This document shows positions 7,686 through 15,095 of a DNA stretch of 20,174 nt, in pieces. The position numbers and the translations under genes are program-made. The first letter of the stretch is position 1; the number at the start of each line of letters is the position of its first letter. The stretch is from Planctomycetaceae bacterium (GTDB lineage: Bacteria > Planctomycetota > MHYJ01 > SBBU01): assembly GCA_005239585.1 (NCBI GenBank), contig SBBU01000191.1, forward strand, positions 1 to 20,174, written 5' to 3'. Under the pieces are notes generated by a model that was not told where the DNA came from, searched no databases, and was given only the letters and a program-made list of their open reading frames with translations.

Positions 7686-9716
7686 ATGGAAAAAGTTCTG
7701 CTTAAAGTTCGAGATCTAAAGACGTACTTTAAAACTGGCGAGGGGCTTGCCCGCGCAGTAGATGGGATCTCGTTCGATATACATGAGGGGGAAACCTTTT
7801 CGATCGTGGGGGAATCCGGATGTGGGAAGAGCGTGACTGCCCTATCCATAATGCAGCTTGTGCAAAAGCCGGCAGGATTCATCGCTGGCGGCACGATCGG
7901 CTATAAGGGAAAAAACATACTTGAGCTTGGTGACGCTGATATGCAGAAGATCAGGGGCAAAGAAATATCGATGATATTCCAAGAACCGATGACGAGTCTG
8001 AATCCAGTCTTCACCATTGGCAACCAGATTGAAGAGGTCATACTGCAGCACCAGCAAGTCAGCCGTAGGGAAGCGCGCAAGAGGGCTATCGAGATGCTCG
8101 CGAAGGTCGGAATCCCCGATCCTGAGGAAAGAATCGATGACTATCCATTTCAACTTTCTGGCGGGATGCGCCAGCGTGTGATGATCGCAATTGCGCTATC
8201 GTGCCATCCGGGTCTCCTCATTGCCGATGAACCCACCACCGCGCTTGACGTCACGATTCAGGTTCAGATTCTAGACCTCATGAAAAATCTTCAGAAAGAG
8301 TTAGGCACAGCCATTCTTCTTATAACACACAACCTAGGGCTCGTGGCTGAAAATGCCCATCAAATTGCGGTCATGTATGCCGGCAAAATCGTAGAACAGG
8401 CCCCGCGAGACAAATTCTTCAACAAGCCATCCCATCCATACACAGCGCGTCTCTTGCAATCTCTTCCCGGGCGGCAGAAACGAGGCGAGATGCTACAGAC
8501 AATCGAGGGCAGAGTTCCTTCCGCCACGAACTTTCCAGATGGATGCCGTTTCGCTCCGAGGTGCCACAAGGTAATGCCGGTCTGCTCGCAAAAAGAACCG
8601 AAGCTGCTCGATATAGAACAGGATCATCATGCTGCTTGTCTCTTGTATGATAAGGAACTAATGGGCCATGCTTTAAGCACTCAAGTCAGTGAGCAGAGCG
8701 CTCCACGGCCGAGAATCGAGGGAGCAAAAAGCACCGAGACAACCATCACTGTAAAGGGGCTTAAGGTTTATTTCCCCATAAAGAAAGGACTTTTCAGGCG
8801 GACAGTTAACCATGTCCGGGCCGTCGATGGAGTTGATCTGGCAATCCCATGCGGTAAGACGGTAGCACTCGTTGGTGAATCGGGCTGCGGCAAAACTACA
8901 CTTGGCAAGGCGATTCTTCAGCTGATAAAACCAACTGAAGGGTCAGTATATTTTAACGGCGTAAACCTAGTCAAGCTCTCACGTCCTCAACTGAAACCAT
9001 ACAGGCGACGCCTCCAGATTGTATTTCAGGACCCGTTTTCCTCACTCGACCCGAGAATGATGATCCGCGACATTTTACAGGAAGGCATGAAAACCCACAG
9101 TCTTTTTCGCGACGGACTTGAAGAGCGTTGCCACGAGATCATGGAGAAGGTGGGGCTCGATCCTCGGATGATCAACAGATACCCGCACGAGTTCTCTGGC
9201 GGCCAGCGGCAGCGGATCGGAATAGCCCGCGCACTCGCTGTCAATCCAGATTTCATAGTATGTGACGAGGCAACAAGCTCTCTGGATGTTTCTGTGCAGG
9301 CACAGATCATAAATATCTTGGAAAAACTCCAGTCTGAATACAAATTTACGATTCTGCTTATTACACATGATCTTTCAGTGGTCGAGTACATTTCAGATGA
9401 AGTTGCGGTCATGTATCTTGGGCGCATCGTAGAGCAGGCGCCAACAGAAGAGCTTTTCGATGACCCAAAGCACCCATATACGCGCGCACTCCTTGCGGCC
9501 GTTCCGAGAGTAGATCCCCAAACAGGATTGAAAAAGATCAAGCTTGCAGGCGATGTTTCCTCCCCTGCGCGTCCACCCTCTGGATGTCACTTTCACCCGC
9601 GTTGCCCTCAGGTCATGCCTCACTGCAACAAGGAATATCCGCCAGAATTCAAGATAAACCCTGCCCATGCCTGCCGCTGTTATCTTTATGAACAAGGGTT
9701 ACCAGATCATTCATGA
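7686..9716 (+). CDS. Peptide ABC transporter ATPase, OppD and OppF domains fused
   Basis: Two complete nucleotide-binding domains in one 676-residue cytoplasmic protein that powers the permease pair. Domain 1: Walker A GESGCGKS (42-49), Q-loop near [10 protein letters not shown], signature LSGGMRQRV (157-165), Walker B ending LLIADEPT, switch His in THN. Its OppD-type C-terminal cysteine cluster is C287, C293, C300 and C318, which binds an Fe-S cluster in some homologues. Domain 2: Walker A GESGCGKT (397-404), signature FSGGQRQRI (503-511), Walker B FIVCDEAT, switch His561, and a second cysteine cluster C634, C640, C647, C663, C665. All key catalytic residues are present in both halves. It is the last gene of the operon. 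Confidence 0.93.
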   Translation: MEKVLLKVRDLKTYFKTGEGLARAVDGISFDIHEGETFSIVGESGCGKSVTALSIMQLVQKPAGFIAGGTIGYKGKNILELGDADMQKIRGKEISMIFQEPMTSLNPVFTIGNQIEEVILQHQQVSRREARKRAIEMLAKVGIPDPEERIDDYPFQLSGGMRQRVMIAIALSCHPGLLIADEPTTALDVTIQVQILDLMKNLQKELGTAILLITHNLGLVAENAHQIAVMYAGKIVEQAPRDKFFNKPSHPYTARLLQSLPGRQKRGEMLQTIEGRVPSATNFPDGCRFAPRCHKVMPVCSQKEPKLLDIEQDHHAACLLYDKELMGHALSTQVSEQSAPRPRIEGAKSTETTITVKGLKVYFPIKKGLFRRTVNHVRAVDGVDLAIPCGKTVALVGESGCGKTTLGKAILQLIKPTEGSVYFNGVNLVKLSRPQLKPYRRRLQIVFQDPFSSLDPRMMIRDILQEGMKTHSLFRDGLEERCHEIMEKVGLDPRMINRYPHEFSGGQRQRIGIARALAVNPDFIVCDEATSSLDVSVQAQIINILEKLQSEYKFTILLITHDLSVVEYISDEVAVMYLGRIVEQAPTEELFDDPKHPYTRALLAAVPRVDPQTGLKKIKLAGDVSSPARPPSGCHFHPRCPQVMPHCNKEYPPEFKINPAHACRCYLYEQGLPDHS

Positions 9717-9803
9717 AGACCTTATCATTTACATCTAACTCCTGAATCCTTTATCTCGATCTCTACCAGGGCTCCTTTATTGAATTTCAGTGTAATCCAG
9801 TAT

Positions 9804-9835
9804 AAAAAGTGACCAATATGCAGGGTGGTCTTTGC
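9804..9835. terminator. Weak candidate bidirectional terminator between converging genes
   Basis: GACCA at 9811-9815 can pair with TGGTC at 9826-9830, flanked by an A-run on the left (9804-9808) and TTT on the right. It sits in the 181-bp gap between the converging ABC operon and the 9898-11319 gene. The stem is only 5 bp with a 10-nt loop, so support is weak. Nothing else recognisable is in this gap. Confidence 0.2.
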
Positions 9836-9897
9836 TGAAGTTAAGGAATTATCTACTGGTACCTTATTTGCTGCATGAAATCTTGCATTAACAAGGT

Positions 9898-11319
9898 TTA
9901 TTTTTGGATAATCGCCGCTAAAAAGGCAATATGTGAAAATGAGAACCCGCTCTCAGATATAGACTCGACGAGGAGGCCATCCTGTGTACTAGAAAGCGAA
10001 TCGAGACTTGTGCCGGATAACTTGGACAAAGAATCAAAGGGGAACTTGGCCAGTTCAATGCCCATGAATTTAATAGAGGACCCAAAAAGACCCAGCCACG
10101 GCTCTAGTTGCTGGTGAATTGTCGGGATCAAGACCTCCCAGTCAGTGTATATGGCCAGTGTCCCTTTGGCATCTTTTGTAAAGGTCTTGAATCTTTCATT
10201 CTCAGAAAGAAGGGTGGATGGGGGTTTGTAATCAGATATCGCTGAGAATGAGGTGTATGCATACATTCTATCTCTGACAAGTATCTTATCATGATACCAC
10301 GGTGTTACACTTAGGGGTTTTGATGTGGGGATTTTCAATAAATACTTGCCATCGCCTTTGTCTATGTATAGTCCGGAAGTGGCAAGTGCATCAGCAGTTG
10401 ACAAAAGATCAGATTTTTTTTGAAATTCAGCGATCAGCATGAAATCCTGCTTTTTAAGCGCTATTGAATAGAGGCTGGTATTATCAAGAAGCCTTCCGAT
10501 TTTTAGCTCGACTAGTTTGGTCAGATCAGGAAATCCCTTGTTTGATTTTGTCCAGTTTGCAAGGTCATCTATCTGAGAAACATTCAGGCTAGACAGAATG
10601 GTCAGGAATGAATTCGCAGGGGCTTTGCGGGGATCAAATGGCTTGGTCTCAAGCTTCTCAATGATCTTCAGGAGTTTTGGGTCGGAAGTTTGAATTAATA
10701 AGTGGCTGCGAAAAATCTTCTCTTCGATATCGAGTTTAAATGCCAAAGAATGCTGCGGGACAAGGATAAATGTCGATCCAGCTTTCACCGAAAGCCTCTC
10801 TTTAAGTTTGCTTATGCTTTTATGATCCTCATAAAGGTTTTTTTCTACCGGTTTTTCAGGGATATCTGTACCAAAGGCAAGTATCAATTTGGTTTCGTTC
10901 AGCTTGATTCTTTTCTTATCTTGAAATTTCTTCTCCAGGGCTGAACTTACTTTATGAGCGACATCCTTATTCTTGAACTCGATACTCAATAGAGAAGATG
11001 TTTTATCTACTTGGGCAAACAAGACTCTGGTCATATCTGAAATGATCGAGTCAAGAGAACTGCCCGTGGCTCTCTCGAGTTCGGTCAAGAAATTTTGGAT
11101 CTCTTTGATAACGGCATCTTGTGAAATGATTTTGGCTATCTTAGAATCAGTTAAAAGTTGGTGTAGTTTAGAGGATTTGATCTTAGTGTATGTCTGGGAT
11201 GGTCCTTCAATACTGACGTAAATGAGCGAGTTTGACGGTATTACTTTCTCAAATGTAAAATCGGTTTCCTGCGGTGTGAATAGTAGTGGCAGCAGTATGC
11301 AAGAATACTTAAGTGCCAT
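9898..11319 (-). CDS. Exported protein of unknown function (resembles DUF3352-type proteins)
   Basis: A 473-residue protein. The N-terminus MALKYSCILLPLLF looks like a short signal peptide or anchor, and the extreme C-terminus (FSHIAFLAAI) is again hydrophobic. After the signal comes VIPSNSLIYVSIEGPSQTYTKIKSS, similar to the opening P..SL.Y..V.......K...S.... of DUF3352-like proteins, a poorly characterised envelope family. The rest is an alternation of helices and strands with repeated units that start LTILSSLNVS or LYSIALKK. No catalytic motif is seen. It stands alone, converging on the ABC operon and divergent from a glycosyltransferase 21 bp away. On the minus strand TTGCTT-16-TATATA ends 6 nt before the ATG. 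The family assignment is tentative. Confidence 0.7.
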   Translation of the reverse strand: MALKYSCILLPLLFTPQETDFTFEKVIPSNSLIYVSIEGPSQTYTKIKSSKLHQLLTDSKIAKIISQDAVIKEIQNFLTELERATGSSLDSIISDMTRVLFAQVDKTSSLLSIEFKNKDVAHKVSSALEKKFQDKKRIKLNETKLILAFGTDIPEKPVEKNLYEDHKSISKLKERLSVKAGSTFILVPQHSLAFKLDIEEKIFRSHLLIQTSDPKLLKIIEKLETKPFDPRKAPANSFLTILSSLNVSQIDDLANWTKSNKGFPDLTKLVELKIGRLLDNTSLYSIALKKQDFMLIAEFQKKSDLLSTADALATSGLYIDKGDGKYLLKIPTSKPLSVTPWYHDKILVRDRMYAYTSFSAISDYKPPSTLLSENERFKTFTKDAKGTLAIYTDWEVLIPTIHQQLEPWLGLFGSSIKFMGIELAKFPFDSLSKLSGTSLDSLSSTQDGLLVESISESGFSFSHIAFLAAIIQK

Positions 11320-11325
11320 ACTCGT

Positions 11326-11353
11326 TATATAATCATCCTTATGGCAAAAGCAA
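11326..11353 (-). promoter_or_regulatory. Predicted promoter of the 9898-11319 gene
   Basis: Minus-strand -35 TTGCTT (complement of 11348-11353, inside the first codons of the divergent glycosyltransferase) and -10 TATATA (complement of 11326-11331) are spaced 16 nt, with 6 nt to the ATG at 11319. Confidence 0.4.
11328..11333 (+). promoter_or_regulatory. Predicted -10 element of the glycosyltransferase gene
   Basis: TATAAT at 11328-11333 lies 7 nt before the ATG at 11341 and overlaps the -10 of the opposite gene. No good -35 is visible at 16-18 nt. Confidence 0.4.
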
Positions 11354-12147
11354 GGGCAAGCGTGATAGTTAGCACATTTAGCCAGCCGAATAGTCTAAGG
11401 CTTTCTCTTGAGGGTTTTTCAAGGCAGACATGTAGAGATTTCGAGCTCATTATCTCGGATGATGGTTCAGGCGAGGAAACGAGGGTACTGGTGGAGGAGT
11501 TCAAGAAGAGGAGCCCTTTTGCTCTGAAACATGTGTGGCAGAAAAACATGGGCTACAGAAGGGCAAGAATACACAACTTGGCTGTGTTAGAATCTTCAGG
11601 CAGGGTCTTGATCTTTTCAGATGGGGATTGTGTGCCATCAGAGAACTTTGTTGCTATACACGTTGCACACTGCAGACCGCGTTCTTTCTGCGTTGGTGGA
11701 CATGTTAATTTAGATCCAGCCGAGTCAAAAAAAGTAATTGAAGATGGTCTTCAAAATTTACGCAGATATATAACTTGCAGGTATACATTTAGGTTTGTGT
11801 CCGAGTCTTGTAAATTTTATTTTTATCGACTCATTGGCAGGCCAGATAGACTTGTCGCCTATGGCGCAAATATCTCTGTGTGGCGCGAAGATTTTTTTGC
11901 AGTGAATGGTTTTGATGAAAATTATGATAATTTTGGCAAGGAGGATTCAGATCTAAAAAATCGGCTAGTTATGAACGGTACACGACCGATAAGCGTGTGG
12001 AATAAGACCTGGGTTTATCACCTTGATGATGTTGTTGATCCCGGGGTCAGGAGTCTACGAATCCCAAGGCGGCAAGAGCTTGAACGATTATATTACTACC
12101 GCAAACTAGTCTCTCCTTACTGTGTGAATGGCCTGTTCAAGAAATAG
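11341..12147 (+). CDS. Family 2 glycosyltransferase (GT-A fold, with galactosyltransferase-like C-terminal module)
   Basis: Cytosolic or membrane-associated sugar transferase of 268 residues. ASVIVSTFSQP at residues 6-16 is the first strand of the GT2 fold, IISDDGSG (38-44) binds the nucleotide sugar, and FSDGDC (92-97) carries the metal-binding D-x-D (D94, D96). Residues 173-205 (AYGANISVWREDFFAVNG, then FDENYDNFGKEDSDL) match the acceptor-side Glyco_transf_7C pattern with the conserved ED-x-DL, as in chondroitin polymerase and galactosyltransferase domains. Sugar and acceptor are unknown; likely surface polysaccharide. A probable terminator follows at 12189-12219. The start at 11341 is the only sensible one: the fold begins at residue 6. 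Confidence 0.85.
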   Translation: MAKARASVIVSTFSQPNSLRLSLEGFSRQTCRDFELIISDDGSGEETRVLVEEFKKRSPFALKHVWQKNMGYRRARIHNLAVLESSGRVLIFSDGDCVPSENFVAIHVAHCRPRSFCVGGHVNLDPAESKKVIEDGLQNLRRYITCRYTFRFVSESCKFYFYRLIGRPDRLVAYGANISVWREDFFAVNGFDENYDNFGKEDSDLKNRLVMNGTRPISVWNKTWVYHLDDVVDPGVRSLRIPRRQELERLYYYRKLVSPYCVNGLFKK

Positions 12148-12188
12148 AATCAGTGGTTACCCTTGAGACCCATCGGCAAGCCGGCTTT

Positions 12189-12219
12189 GCAAAAAGGGAA
12201 ATCGGTTCCCCTTTTTTGC
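12189..12219 (+). terminator. Rho-independent terminator after the glycosyltransferase gene
   Basis: GCAAAAAGGGAA (12189-12200) pairs with TTCCCCTTTTTTGC (12206-12219) around a short loop, with one or two bulged bases, and the 3' arm contains a run of six T. It lies 42 nt after the stop codon at 12147. Confidence 0.6.
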
Positions 12220-12255
12220 TATAATCATATAACTATATAATTATATGAGTATAGT

Positions 12256-12292
12256 AAAAAAGCGATAGCGTGTCGTTTTTTTTTTTTTTTTT
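12256..12292 (+). repeat. A6 ... T17 element (possible second terminator)
   Basis: AAAAAAGCGA (12256-12265) can pair with TCG followed by an uninterrupted run of 17 T (12276-12292). It could be a backup terminator. The T-run itself is long enough to be unstable in replication or sequencing, so its exact length is uncertain. Confidence 0.4.
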
Positions 12293-12352
12293 CGAGGAAG
12301 CTTTAGCGTTATAGGTGAACACGAATAAGATGCCTCACATGATTCAAGTTGT

Positions 12353-12376
12353 AAAACGAGAAACGTTTCTCGTTTT
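12353..12376. repeat. Perfect 24-bp palindrome
   Basis: AAAACGAGAAAC followed by GTTTCTCGTTTT is identical on both strands. It lies in the 384-bp gap 12148-12531, about 120 bp before the -35 of the next gene. It could be an operator for a dimeric regulator, or a hairpin acting as a bidirectional terminator (stem with A-run and T-run at its ends). It also falls inside a 41-codon open frame (12330-12455) that matches nothing I recognise. Confidence 0.6.
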
Positions 12377-12494
12377 GCTCCCGTTTGGCAAAGAAAACCA
12401 CTACGACCTTGGCGACGGTAGATTAATTCATAAATGCAAACAGGGTTTACCCTAATTAGGCGCCTCGCCCATTCTTTTCACCAAAGACAAGAAC

Positions 12495-12522
12495 TTGCAC
12501 CTTTGAATCCCAGTTATATAAT
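12495..12522 (+). promoter_or_regulatory. Predicted promoter of the small helical protein gene
   Basis: TTGCAC (12495-12500) and a perfect TATAAT (12517-12522) spaced 16 nt; the ATG at 12532 follows after 9 nt. This is one of the best sigma70-type promoters in the window. Confidence 0.65.
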
Positions 12523-12531
12523 AACGGCTGT

Positions 12532-12969
12532 ATGGGATGGGATAAGATGTCAAAACTCACAAGGGAGTATGTGAGGGGTATCAAGCAGTTTGAGGCAATG
12601 ATTATCCAGATGAGGGGGAATTTGAAAAGGACTATAAATCTCAAGGTTCAAGTAGTAAAAACATATAAAAATGCGGTGAGGATTTCGACCAAGGCGACAG
12701 TGATCATTGGGCGTATGAGATCCTTTCTCAACCATCTGCGCAAGTCATGGGATGAAGTTGATGAAGAAACAAAAAAGGCATTGCTCTCTGCGGTGAAAAA
12801 ATACACAGATCCAAATGTAAAGGATGCTGATGAGGCGATTAAAGTCTTGGCTGATAGAATTGAGATGATGCATAATCAAGCCAAGTGGATAAAGATTCAG
12901 GCAGAACAGATCTTTCCAGTTGCCTCAACCCTTGAACTTCTCCACAAAAATAAGAATCTGCACAATTAA
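12532..12969 (+). CDS. Small all-helical protein of unknown function
   Basis: A 145-residue, highly charged protein (many Lys, Arg, Glu) with no signal peptide or membrane segment. Predicted to be almost entirely helical, with amphipathic stretches such as YVRGIKQFEAMIIQMRGNLKRT and ALLSAVKKYTDPNVKDADEAIKVLADRIEMM that could form a helical bundle or coiled coil. I do not recognise the family. A strong promoter sits 9 nt before this ATG. An alternative ATG at 12547 (MSKLTREY) has a GGA-containing ribosome-binding-like stretch 4 nt upstream and would fit a short leader; either is possible. It is monocistronic and converges on the beta-barrel gene 60 bp away. No terminator is evident in that gap. 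Confidence 0.6.
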   Translation: MGWDKMSKLTREYVRGIKQFEAMIIQMRGNLKRTINLKVQVVKTYKNAVRISTKATVIIGRMRSFLNHLRKSWDEVDEETKKALLSAVKKYTDPNVKDADEAIKVLADRIEMMHNQAKWIKIQAEQIFPVASTLELLHKNKNLHN

Positions 12970-13029
12970 TCCCTCATTTGTAAATTTCTTGTCCCACCTC
13001 ATCGGAAGAAAAAGTTTTGGCAAGTCTGT

Positions 13030-13998
13030 TCAGAAAGAGAGTGCCGCGCCAAGCATGATGGCTTTTTCATCTAAAAAGTGGAGCTCGAAGAATCCACCTA
13101 CATTGTGCGCCAACACAACATCGGTTCCCATCATTAACCCTGTTAATGTATCGTTTCTTGTCTTGTAGTTTATGTGTTGTCTTCCTGTGAATGTAGGCCA
13201 GACAAAACTCTGCGACCCATAGATGTTGATTTTTGAAGAGGAGAGATGTGCACCAAGGTATGGGGAGATGAAAAGAGTCCCTGCTGTCACGCGATAAGAT
13301 GCATATCCCGATATTGTAACAGAGTCTATCTCGGATCTAAAGTTTTGAGTAGCAGTCTGACCGGCAGGGACATTCAAGTCGAGGCTTGAGACGCTATCAA
13401 TATCGACTGCATTTGCACTTCGTTTAAACGATATCTCTGAAAAGATTCCTAATTTTTTGTGTTTGTAAAACTGAATTTTTGAGCCAATTCCGTAGCCGAA
13501 TGCCCCCTGGCTTTCTATTGCAAGATCGTCCGCAGACATTCCGGGTTTTCTGACATTACCATCGAGTGAGATGTCGGTAAACCCGACAAGCGCAAAGATT
13601 TCAATAGCAAAGAGATTGTCCGGTAGGCTGAGGACACCATAAGCGCCTCGCAACCACAGGGCGTTAACTTGTAAATCAACATCATTAGCAGTCGTGCCTG
13701 ATGCAAGCCTTCCTGTTATTGCGTTGTTGCCGTCTGTTCTGTATCCATTCACACCTGAAGAATCAAGCCTTAATTTCATTATCTTTTCATGTTCTAAAAA
13801 GAGAGATACGCCATTTTCAGGTACAATGTCACTCCTACGGAAGAGATTTGGTCTTTCATAGGACCAACTGCTTCCGGGTCCAAGGCACGAGTCACTGTAT
13901 ATGGTCTTCAGATCGATGTTTCCTATACGAGACAAATGATCTTGAGCAGGTGACAGCTGACTGGCACTAGCTAATGTGAAAATCAAGAAGAATGGCAT
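13030..13998 (-). CDS. Probable outer-membrane beta-barrel protein
   Basis: A 322-residue protein with a short signal peptide (MPFFLIFTLASASQ, likely cleaved after an Ala-x-Ala-type site). The remainder alternates hydrophobic and polar residues in many short strands rich in Tyr, Phe, Gly and Ser (FGYGIGSKIQFYK, LGIFSEISFKRS, VTISGYASYRV, GTLFISPYLGAHLSSS). The last strand ends IMLGAALSF, with a terminal Phe as expected for BAM-assembled barrels. The pattern fits a porin or major outer-membrane protein type; I cannot name a family. It is transcribed alone: TTGACT-16-TATCTA ends 7 nt before the ATG, all inside the 42-bp gap to the epimerase gene. Confidence 0.7.
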   Translation of the reverse strand: MPFFLIFTLASASQLSPAQDHLSRIGNIDLKTIYSDSCLGPGSSWSYERPNLFRRSDIVPENGVSLFLEHEKIMKLRLDSSGVNGYRTDGNNAITGRLASGTTANDVDLQVNALWLRGAYGVLSLPDNLFAIEIFALVGFTDISLDGNVRKPGMSADDLAIESQGAFGYGIGSKIQFYKHKKLGIFSEISFKRSANAVDIDSVSSLDLNVPAGQTATQNFRSEIDSVTISGYASYRVTAGTLFISPYLGAHLSSSKINIYGSQSFVWPTFTGRQHINYKTRNDTLTGLMMGTDVVLAHNVGGFFELHFLDEKAIMLGAALSF

Positions 13999-14005
13999 AG
14001 AGAAA

Positions 14006-14033
14006 TAGATATCAGGAATTAGTTAAAAGTCAA
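14006..14033 (-). promoter_or_regulatory. Predicted promoter of the beta-barrel protein gene
   Basis: Minus-strand -35 TTGACT (complement of 14028-14033) and a weaker -10 TATCTA (complement of 14006-14011), 16-nt spacer, 7 nt to the ATG at 13998. The -35 is close to consensus. Confidence 0.45.
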
Positions 14034-14040
14034 CAAGTGG

Positions 14041-14982
14041 TTAAAACAGGTTATGATTCTTGGAAAACCAGTCTATTGTCTTGTCGAGGCCTTGAAAGAA
14101 TGGTACTTTTGGTTTCCAGCCAAGCAAGCGTTTCGCCAGAGAATAATTGCACAAGAGCCTTTTGGGTCCGAGCACTTGTTTGTTGAGGGATCTGAATTCG
14201 ACATTAAACTTTTTTGCGATGAATCGCCCAATCTCTCCAACGGTTACTTCCTTTCCTGACCCAATGTTTATTGGACCGCCTATAACATCTGATTCTGCAC
14301 CCTTTATCAATGCATCTACAGTATCTTGTATAAAGTTGAAATCTCTTTTCGGAGACTCGGTCCAGATCTCAACATATTCTTTCGTTATGGCCTGCAATAT
14401 TACACTCGGAAAAAAATATTCTTTTGATTGCCTTGGACCAAAGGTGTTGAAGAGTCTAAAGATTACAACAGGCAGTTTGCTGGATTGGATGAATTTCTGG
14501 CAGATTTCTTCTCCCTGTTTCTTTGAGAGCCCATAATTGTTGTCAGATGTGTCAATTGGATGTTTTTCGTCTATTGGGACATATTTGGGCATCTTGCCGT
14601 AGACGTATGCCGTTGAGGGAAATATGAATTTCTTTATCTTGTTGTTTTGGGCAGCAAATTCTAGCATGTAGAGTGTGCCATCCACGTTTGTCTTGAATCC
14701 TCGTTTTACATCATGCTCAAATTCGTATGGGTAAGTTATCCCCGCCATGTGGAATATGTAATTATAGTCGTGTGAGAGTTTCTTATAGTCGGTCTTTTTT
14801 GTGATGTCGAAATCCATGATGGTAAGCTTGTCTTTAAAGTCTTTGATTTTGGTGTCGCCAGCCTTTGACATTAAATCTATTATTGCAACACTAGCCTTTG
14901 CTTTAACCAATCTTTCAGCGATGTGAGATCCGATAAATCCGGCCCCGCCAGTTATTAAAACCTTCTTATTTTTCCAGTACAT
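14041..14982 (-). CDS. NAD-dependent nucleotide-sugar epimerase/dehydratase (extended SDR)
   Basis: A 313-residue extended short-chain dehydrogenase acting on a nucleotide sugar. The Rossmann NAD motif is TGGAGFIGS (residues 11-19, GxxGxxG), followed by the adenine-ribose acidic residue region IIDL (34-37). The catalytic set is S123-T124 (PSTAYVYG) and Y150-x3-K154 (YGLSK). RLFNTFGPRQ (176-185) and the RDFNFIQDTVDAL region (213-225) are typical of UDP-glucose 4-epimerase, UDP-glucuronate epimerase/decarboxylase and dTDP-glucose dehydratase relatives; the exact reaction cannot be told. It likely supplies a sugar donor for the divergent glycan operon. The start is supported by GAGG (complement of 14988-14991) 5 nt upstream. 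Confidence 0.88.
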   Translation of the reverse strand: MYWKNKKVLITGGAGFIGSHIAERLVKAKASVAIIDLMSKAGDTKIKDFKDKLTIMDFDITKKTDYKKLSHDYNYIFHMAGITYPYEFEHDVKRGFKTNVDGTLYMLEFAAQNNKIKKFIFPSTAYVYGKMPKYVPIDEKHPIDTSDNNYGLSKKQGEEICQKFIQSSKLPVVIFRLFNTFGPRQSKEYFFPSVILQAITKEYVEIWTESPKRDFNFIQDTVDALIKGAESDVIGGPINIGSGKEVTVGEIGRFIAKKFNVEFRSLNKQVLGPKRLLCNYSLAKRLLGWKPKVPFFQGLDKTIDWFSKNHNLF

Positions 14983-15008
14983 CAGAACCTCGCCAGCTCA
15001 GAAATCAT

Positions 15009-15014
15009 ATTATA
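15009..15014 (-). promoter_or_regulatory. Predicted -10 element of the epimerase gene
   Basis: Minus-strand TATAAT (complement of 15009-15014) 26 nt upstream of the ATG at 14982. It gives a leader of about 20 nt that contains the GAGG ribosome-binding site. No clear -35 is seen at normal spacing. Confidence 0.4.
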
Positions 15015-15057
15015 GGTTATATCATTGATTCTAGTCTAAAATCAAATATCAAAAATT

Positions 15058-15086
15058 TTGCCGAGATTGGTTTGAGATACTATAAT
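15058..15086 (+). promoter_or_regulatory. Predicted promoter of the glycan operon
   Basis: TTGCCG (15058-15063) and a perfect TATAAT (15081-15086) with 17-nt spacing; ATG 15096 follows after 9 nt. The in-frame TTG at 15074-15072 side of the same frame lies upstream of this -10 and so would not be on the transcript. Confidence 0.6.
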
Positions 15087-15095
15087 TGCCACACC

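Noticed and set aside
9026..9541. 171-codon minus-strand open frame inside the fused ATPase gene.
   Set aside because: It lies wholly within a well-conserved ATPase domain on the other strand; it reads low-complexity Ser/Arg-rich sequence typical of a shadow frame.
9720..9897. Minus-strand open frame of about 58 codons right after the 9898-11319 gene, shifted one frame relative to it (reads ...TTLHIGHFLYWITLKFNKG...).
   Set aside because: No start codon, no family match, and the upstream protein already ends naturally after a hydrophobic segment. A frameshifted C-terminus cannot be excluded but is not supported.
12226..12247. Short inverted repeat CATATAA ... TTATATG.
   Set aside because: Only 7 bp of A/T-rich sequence around an A/T spacer; expected by chance.
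12330..12455. 41-codon open frame containing the 24-bp palindrome.
   Set aside because: No promoter or ribosome-binding site of its own, no recognisable family, and length easily reached by chance.
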